A stretch of DNA of 8,512 nucleotides, taken from assembly GCA_030054235.1 (NCBI GenBank), contig JASGCG010000050.1, positions 1-8,512 of the forward strand, written 5' to 3'. Both the position numbers and the translations under genes were made by a program. This stretch comes from Bacteroidia bacterium (GTDB taxonomy: Bacteria; Planctomycetota; Phycisphaerae; Phycisphaerales; SM1A02). The notes under the pieces were generated by a model, which did not search any database, was not told where the DNA came from, and was given only the letters and a program-made list of their open reading frames with translations. This document shows, piece after piece, positions 5,275-8,512 of the stretch; positions within the stretch are counted from its first letter, which is position 1, and each line of letters starts with the position of its first letter.

Positions 5275-6687
5275 ATGCTGAGCGCCTTCCTGAACATCTT
5301 CCGCATCCCTGACCTGCGCAACCGCGTGCTCTTCACGCTGGGCATGCTGGTCATTTACCGCGTTGGATTCTGGATCCCGCTCATCGGGGTCGATCAGGCC
5401 GCGCTGTCGAACCTGGCCGAAAAGGCCACCGAAGATGCCACGGGCTTCGGTCGTCTGCTCCAGTTCGCCAGCATCTTCTCGGGCGGCAGCCTGCAGCAGA
5501 GCACGGTGTTCGGCCTCGGCATCGCGCCGTACATCACGGCGTCGATCATCTTCCAGCTGCTCCAGACGGTCTATCCGCCGCTGGCCGCGCTGAAGAAGGA
5601 AGGCATGTCGGGCCAGCAGAAGGTGATGGAGTACACCCGCTACGCCACCGTGGCGCTCTGCTTCGTGCAGGGCTTCATGTGGCTGGGCTACCTCTACAGC
5701 CAGAACCTGGTCGAACCGCAGTACGTGTCGGGCGGCGGCCGCATGGTCTTCTACGTCTCGGGCGTCACCGCGCTCGTGGCCGGCAGCCTCTTCCTGATGT
5801 GGCTTGGCGAGCAGATCGACAAGTTCGGCATCGGCAACGGCATCTCGATCATCCTGACCGCGGGCATCCTGGCACGCATGCCGGCCGCGATCCAGTGGCT
5901 GTTCGACAACTTCAACCCGAGCGTCCAGGCTTCCGACGGCAAGGTCGGCGCGCTGGGCCTCGTGCTCCTGGTCGCCTGCTTCGTGGCGGTCGTCATGGGT
6001 GCGGTCATCATGACCGTGGCCACGCGGCGCATCCCGATCCAGCAGGCCAAGCACGTCTCCGGTCGCCGCATGTACGGCGGTGGCCGCCACTACCTGCCGC
6101 TGCGCCTGAACCACGCCGGCGTCATGCCGATCATCTTCGCCAGCAGCCTGATGATCTTCCCGAGCATGATCCTGGGCTGGCTCGCCGGCTTGGCCACGTC
6201 CGGCGGATGGAGCCAGTGGCTCGTCGAGTCGACGGCCTTCCTCGCGCAGAACTTCCAGATGGGCGCGTACCCGTACGTGCTCGTCGAGATCGTGCTGATC
6301 TACGTCTTCAGCTACTTCTGGGTCACCATCCAGATGTCGCCCGAGGAGATGAGCAAGCAGCTCAAGGAACACGGCAGTTTCATTCCCAACGTGCGCCCCG
6401 GCCCGCGCACCGCCGAGTACCTCGAGGATGTCATCAGCCGCATCACGTATGTCGGCGCCGGCTTCCTCTGCGTCATCGCGATCATCCCCACGCTCGTCTC
6501 CGAGGCCTTCGGCGTGCCGCCGTACGTGAGCCAGTTCCTCGGTGGCACGGGACTGCTCATCGTGGTGAGCGTCGCCCTCGACATCGTCCAGCGCCTGGAG
6601 GCGAACCTCCTCATGCGCAATTACTCGGGCTTCCTCAGCGACGGTGCCCAGGACGGCCCGCGCATCCGGAGCGCCCGGGCGACCTGA
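5275..6687 (+). CDS. secY: Preprotein translocase subunit SecY
   Basis: SecY is the channel subunit of the SecYEG translocon in the cytoplasmic membrane; it takes substrates from SecA or the ribosome. The 470-residue product has about ten hydrophobic segments, roughly at 19-38, 69-97, 122-141, 156-177, 184-202, 226-249, 280-306, 330-352, 389-409 and 420-437. Clear motifs are GLGIAPYITASIIFQLL at 80-96 (after the plug), WLGEQIDKFGIGNGISIIL at 176-194, RRIPIQQAKH at 251-260, LPLRLNHAGVMPIIFASS at 274-291 and GSFIPNVRPGPRTAEYL at 367-383, in the last large cytoplasmic loop. The opening MLSAFLNIFRIPDLRNR supports the start at 5275, 10 nt after rplO, but no Shine-Dalgarno is visible there. adk and map, which often follow secY, are absent. 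Confidence 0.98.
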   Translation: MLSAFLNIFRIPDLRNRVLFTLGMLVIYRVGFWIPLIGVDQAALSNLAEKATEDATGFGRLLQFASIFSGGSLQQSTVFGLGIAPYITASIIFQLLQTVYPPLAALKKEGMSGQQKVMEYTRYATVALCFVQGFMWLGYLYSQNLVEPQYVSGGGRMVFYVSGVTALVAGSLFLMWLGEQIDKFGIGNGISIILTAGILARMPAAIQWLFDNFNPSVQASDGKVGALGLVLLVACFVAVVMGAVIMTVATRRIPIQQAKHVSGRRMYGGGRHYLPLRLNHAGVMPIIFASSLMIFPSMILGWLAGLATSGGWSQWLVESTAFLAQNFQMGAYPYVLVEIVLIYVFSYFWVTIQMSPEEMSKQLKEHGSFIPNVRPGPRTAEYLEDVISRITYVGAGFLCVIAIIPTLVSEAFGVPPYVSQFLGGTGLLIVVSVALDIVQRLEANLLMRNYSGFLSDGAQDGPRIRSARAT

Positions 6688-6723
6688 GCCCCGCATCACC
6701 CCCGCACCACCACAAAGGAGCCC

Positions 6724-6942
6724 ATGCCCAAGGAAGACAAGATCTCTCTCGAAGCCGAGGTGACGGAAGCCCTCCCGGACAGCAAGTTCCGGGTCAAGCT
6801 GCCGAACAACCAGGAGATCATCGCCTACGTGAGCGGCAAGATGAGGAAGTTCTTCATCCGCATCACGCCTGGCGACCGGGTCACCGTCGAACTCAGCCCG
6901 TACGACATGACCAAGGGTCGGATCGTCTTCCGTCAGCAGTGA
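6724..6942 (+). CDS. infA: Translation initiation factor IF-1
   Basis: IF-1 binds the ribosomal A site during initiation and works with IF-2 and IF-3. The 72-residue product equals the E. coli length and forms a single OB fold. Conserved parts are KEDKISLEAEV at 3-13, LPDSKFRVKL at 17-26, the basic loop SGKMRKFFIRI at 37-47, and GDRVTVELSPYDMTKGRIVF at 50-69. AAAGGAG at 6714-6720 ends only 3 nt before the ATG, a short spacing, but the family start MPKED leaves no better choice. The gene lies between secY and rpmJ, as in many bacteria, separated from secY by a T-poor 36-nt gap. Confidence 0.98.
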   Translation: MPKEDKISLEAEVTEALPDSKFRVKLPNNQEIIAYVSGKMRKFFIRITPGDRVTVELSPYDMTKGRIVFRQQ

Positions 6943-6980
6943 GCCCACTGGCCATCACAAGGAACCACACGGAGCACACC

Positions 6981-7097
6981 ATGAAAGTCCGAAGCAGCAT
7001 CAAGCGCCGCACCAAGGATTGCCAGATCGTCATCCGCAAGGGCAAGCGCATCGTCATCAACAAGAAGAATCCCCGCCTGAAGCAGCGGCAGGGCTGA
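6981..7097 (+). CDS. rpmJ: 50S ribosomal protein L36, form without zinc ligands
   Basis: L36 (bL36) is the smallest large-subunit protein and contacts 23S rRNA near the factor-binding side. The 38-residue product has the exact family length, start (MKVRSSIK) and end (KQRQG). In the common zinc form the ligands are Cys11, Cys14, Cys27 and His33. Here those positions are Thr11, Cys14, Asn27 and Leu33, so the zinc site cannot form. The middle, DCQIVIRKGKRIVINKKNPR, resembles the zinc-free L36 paralogues that some bacteria induce under zinc limitation, yet here it occupies the main operon position between infA and rpsM. GGAG at 6971-6974 lies 6 nt before the ATG. Codon 2 is one of the two AAA lysine codons in the window. 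Confidence 0.97.
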   Translation: MKVRSSIKRRTKDCQIVIRKGKRIVINKKNPRLKQRQG

Positions 7098-7122
7098 ACG
7101 ACCGAACCGAAAGGACCAGACC

Positions 7123-7500
7123 ATGCCACGTATCGCAGGCGTCGACATCCCCGAGAAGAAGAAGATCATCGTGTCCCTCCAGTATGTCCACGGGATCGGC
7201 CAGAAGGTCGCGACCGACATCCTGGGCAAGTGCGGCATCGATCCCGACCGTCGCGCGCACACGCTGAATGACCAGGAGCTCGCGGCGATCGCCGCCGAGA
7301 TCGACGAGAGCCACCTCGTCGAGGGCGCCCTGCGCCGCCAGGTGCAGACGCAGATCCAGCGCCTGAAGGAAATCCACTCGTACCGCGGCGACCGTCACCG
7401 CAAGGGCCTCCCGGCCCGCGGCCAGCGCACCCGCACCAACTCCCGTACCCGCAAGGGCCGCAAGAAGACGGTCGCCGGCAAGAAGGGCGTGAAGGGCTGA
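7123..7500 (+). CDS. rpsM: 30S ribosomal protein S13
   Basis: S13 (uS13) lies at the top of the 30S head, contacts P-site tRNA through its basic tail and bridges to L5. The 125-residue product has the family pattern: MPRIAGVDIPEKKKIIVSLQ at 1-20, YVHGIGQKVATDIL at 21-34 (helix-two-turns-helix region), LKEIHSYRGDRHRKGLPARG at 81-100 and the tail signature QRTRTNSRTRKGRKKTVAGK at 101-120. AAAGGA at 7110-7115 lies 7 nt before the ATG. It begins the alpha-type part of the cluster and follows rpmJ after 25 nt. I recognise no S4-type leader pseudoknot in front of it. Confidence 0.98.
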   Translation: MPRIAGVDIPEKKKIIVSLQYVHGIGQKVATDILGKCGIDPDRRAHTLNDQELAAIAAEIDESHLVEGALRRQVQTQIQRLKEIHSYRGDRHRKGLPARGQRTRTNSRTRKGRKKTVAGKKGVKG

Positions 7501-7530
7501 TCCGGCCCCGAGCCCCCCAAGGAACACACC

Positions 7531-7905
7531 ATGGCTACCAAGAAGAAGGTCCGCAAGAACGTCGTCAAGGGCATCGTGCACGTGCACGCGTCCTTCAACA
7601 ACACCATCGTCACCATCACCGACCTCAACGGCGAGACGGTGGCGTGGGACTCGGCCGGCACGGCCGGTTTCAAGGGCGCCCGCAAGGCGACCCCGTTCGC
7701 CGCGAGCCGTGCCAGCGAGCGCGCCGCCAGCAAGGCCAAGCGCGTCGGCATGCGCGAGTGCGATGTCCGCGTGAAGGGTCCCGGTCCTGGCCGCGAGAGC
7801 GCCGTGACCGCCCTTGGTGCGGCAGGCCTGCGCGTGCTCACCATCGAAGACCACACCGGCGTGCCCCACAACGGCTGCCGGGCGCCCAAGAAGCGCCGTA
7901 TGTGA
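7531..7905 (+). CDS. rpsK: 30S ribosomal protein S11
   Basis: S11 (uS11) forms part of the 30S platform near the mRNA exit and the E site. The 124-residue product shows GIVHVHASFNNTIVTITD at 14-31, SAGTAGFKGARKATPFAA at 41-58, a helix rich in Ala/Ser/Arg/Lys at 59-72, VKGPGPGRESAVTALGAAGL at 81-100 and the end VPHNGCRAPKKRRM. The Asn-Gly at 114-115 matches the site that becomes iso-aspartate in E. coli S11; whether this occurs here is unknown. AAGGAA at 7519-7524 gives a 6-nt spacing to the start. The next gene would normally be rpsD, but a 149-nt non-coding gap and rpoA follow instead. Confidence 0.98.
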   Translation: MATKKKVRKNVVKGIVHVHASFNNTIVTITDLNGETVAWDSAGTAGFKGARKATPFAASRASERAASKAKRVGMRECDVRVKGPGPGRESAVTALGAAGLRVLTIEDHTGVPHNGCRAPKKRRM

Positions 7906-8054
7906 TCCTCATGGCGCGTCCGCTACACTGATCCGTCCAACTTTTCCTGCCTCACCGAAGGGGCCCGGTCCGCCCGGCAGCGGTCTGGAGCATCCGATCG
8001 AGGCAGGCTGACCGGTCCCGAAGAACCTGTCCTGCCGGACCTTGGAGACTCACC
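7906..8054 (+). promoter_or_regulatory. rpsK-rpoA leader with a possible pseudoknot
   Basis: This is the longest non-coding stretch in the window and it occupies the place of rpsD. CCTGCCTC at 7946-7953 is the exact reverse complement of GAGGCAGG at 8000-8007. Within that loop, CCGGCAG at 7974-7980 is complementary to CTGCCGG at 8032-8038, downstream of the first stem, which gives the topology of an H-type pseudoknot. GGCAGG (8002-8007) could instead pair with CCTGCC (8031-8036), so the folds compete. The structures end about 6 nt before the rpoA Shine-Dalgarno GGAG (8044-8047). A weak TACACT (7924-7929) could be a -10 box but lacks a good -35. In GC-rich DNA pairings of this length arise often by chance. 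Confidence 0.3.
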
Positions 8055-8512
8055 ATGCACATCCGTTGGCGCGGCCTTGAACTTCCTGCCGCCGTCCTCG
8101 TTGATCCCGCCTCGCGCACCGACACCTTCGGCCGCTTCGTGGCCGAGCCGTTCGAGCGCGGCTTCGGCACGACCATCGGCAACAGCATCCGCCGCATCCT
8201 GCTCTCGAGCCTCGAGGGTGCTGCGGTCACCAGCGTGCAGATCGGCGGCGTGTCGCACGAGTTCAGCACGATCCCCGGCGTCCTCGAGGACGTGACCGAA
8301 ATCCTGCTGAACTGCAAGGACCTGATCGTGGACATGGACGGCGACGAATCGCAGGTTCTGCGCCTGCGCGCCAAGGGCAAGGGCACCGTCACAGCCGAGC
8401 ACATCGAGTGCCCGGCCGGCGTGATGATCGTGAACAAGGATCGTCACATCGCGACCCTGACCGGCGACGTGTCGCTCGAGATGCAGCTCACCGTCGAGCG
8501 CGGCCGCGGCTA
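8055..8512 (+). CDS. rpoA: DNA-directed RNA polymerase subunit alpha, N-terminal part (cut by window edge)
   Basis: The alpha subunit dimerises to seed assembly of RNA polymerase; its C-terminal domain, outside this window, contacts promoters and regulators. The 152 full codons here cover most of the N-terminal dimerisation domain. Recognisable parts are EPFERGFGTTIGNSIRRILL at 31-50 (the family's ERG-G-T-GN-RR-LLSS block), HEFSTIPGVLEDVTEILLN at 68-86 and LTVERGRGY at the edge, which matches the family's VQRGRGY. The opening MHIRWRGLELP before the core resembles planctomycete alpha subunits. The ATG at 8055 has GGAG at 8044-8047, 7 nt upstream. No stop occurs before the window ends, and the gene is intact as far as it can be seen. 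Confidence 0.97.
   Translation, partial: MHIRWRGLELPAAVLVDPASRTDTFGRFVAEPFERGFGTTIGNSIRRILLSSLEGAAVTSVQIGGVSHEFSTIPGVLEDVTEILLNCKDLIVDMDGDESQVLRLRAKGKGTVTAEHIECPAGVMIVNKDRHIATLTGDVSLEMQLTVERGRG

Noticed and set aside
3396..5354. Open frame of about 650 codons on the minus strand
   Set aside because: It lies opposite rplF, rplR, rpsE and rplO, which are certain genes. Long antisense frames are expected when third positions are almost all G or C. The translation is low-complexity, rich in Ala/Gly/Arg, and matches no family I know.
5251..6948. Open frame of about 565 codons on the minus strand
   Set aside because: It is antisense to secY and infA. Its His/Asp/Glu/Arg-rich, repetitive translation is a typical mirror of membrane-protein codons, with no recognisable domain.
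7901..7929. Sigma-70-like promoter before rpoA (TACACT as -10)
   Set aside because: No convincing -35 box exists at 16-18 nt; the best candidate, GTGATC, matches poorly. It is kept only as a remark in the leader entry.
7814..8011. Open frame covering the rpsK end and part of the gap before rpoA
   Set aside because: It is out of frame within rpsK, has no family resemblance and nothing like S4, so it does not represent a remnant of rpsD.
1..8512. tRNA or rRNA genes, CRISPR arrays, insertion sequences or attachment sites
   Set aside because: Almost every base is taken up by conserved ribosomal, secY, infA or rpoA coding sequence. The remaining gaps are too short, and I saw no spaced direct repeats or transposase-like proteins.

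Overview
The window is a stretch of the bacterial S10-spc-alpha ribosomal protein cluster, all on the + strand. It runs from the last codons of rpsC to the first 152 codons of rpoA. The sequence is GC-rich, with G/C-ending codons and very tight gene packing. The protein sequences suggest a Planctomycetota bacterium: RpoA opens MHIRWRGLELP and continues EPFERGFGTTIGNS, L16 opens MALMPKRVKHRK, S5 has a long tail and rpmD is missing. This assignment rests on recognising sequence style, not on a tree, and the class is left open.

Layout. Positions 1-26 are the 3' end of rpsC. Positions 65-1024 hold the end of the S10-type block: rplP (L16), rpmC (L29) and rpsQ (S17). Positions 1040-5264 hold the spc-type block: rplN (L14), rplX (L24), rplE (L5), rpsN (S14), rpsH (S8), rplF (L6), rplR (L18), rpsE (S5) and rplO (L15), followed by secY (5275-6687). 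Positions 6724-7905 hold infA (IF-1), rpmJ (L36), rpsM (S13) and rpsK (S11). A 149-nt gap follows, then rpoA from 8055 to the edge. The usual neighbours rpmD (between rpsE and rplO), adk and map (after secY) and rpsD (between rpsK and rpoA) are absent. Apart from the 149-nt gap, neighbouring genes overlap or lie at most 48 nt apart. No internal terminator is visible, so the block probably forms one long transcriptional unit.

Together the genes supply both ribosomal subunits, one initiation factor, the core Sec translocon channel and the RNA polymerase alpha subunit. There are no mobile elements, CRISPR arrays, tRNAs, or defence or biosynthetic genes, and I see no undescribed system here.

The points worth a second look are small. 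The strong Shine-Dalgarno of rplN lies 26 nt upstream of its start, but a hairpin that holds the rpsQ stop codon could bring it to about 9 nt. secY is the one gene with no visible Shine-Dalgarno. S14 and L36, normally zinc proteins, have both lost their zinc ligands. S5 carries an RGG plus Pro/Ala tail of about 80 residues. L14 has a short insertion. The rpsK-rpoA gap, where rpsD usually sits, could fold as a pseudoknot.
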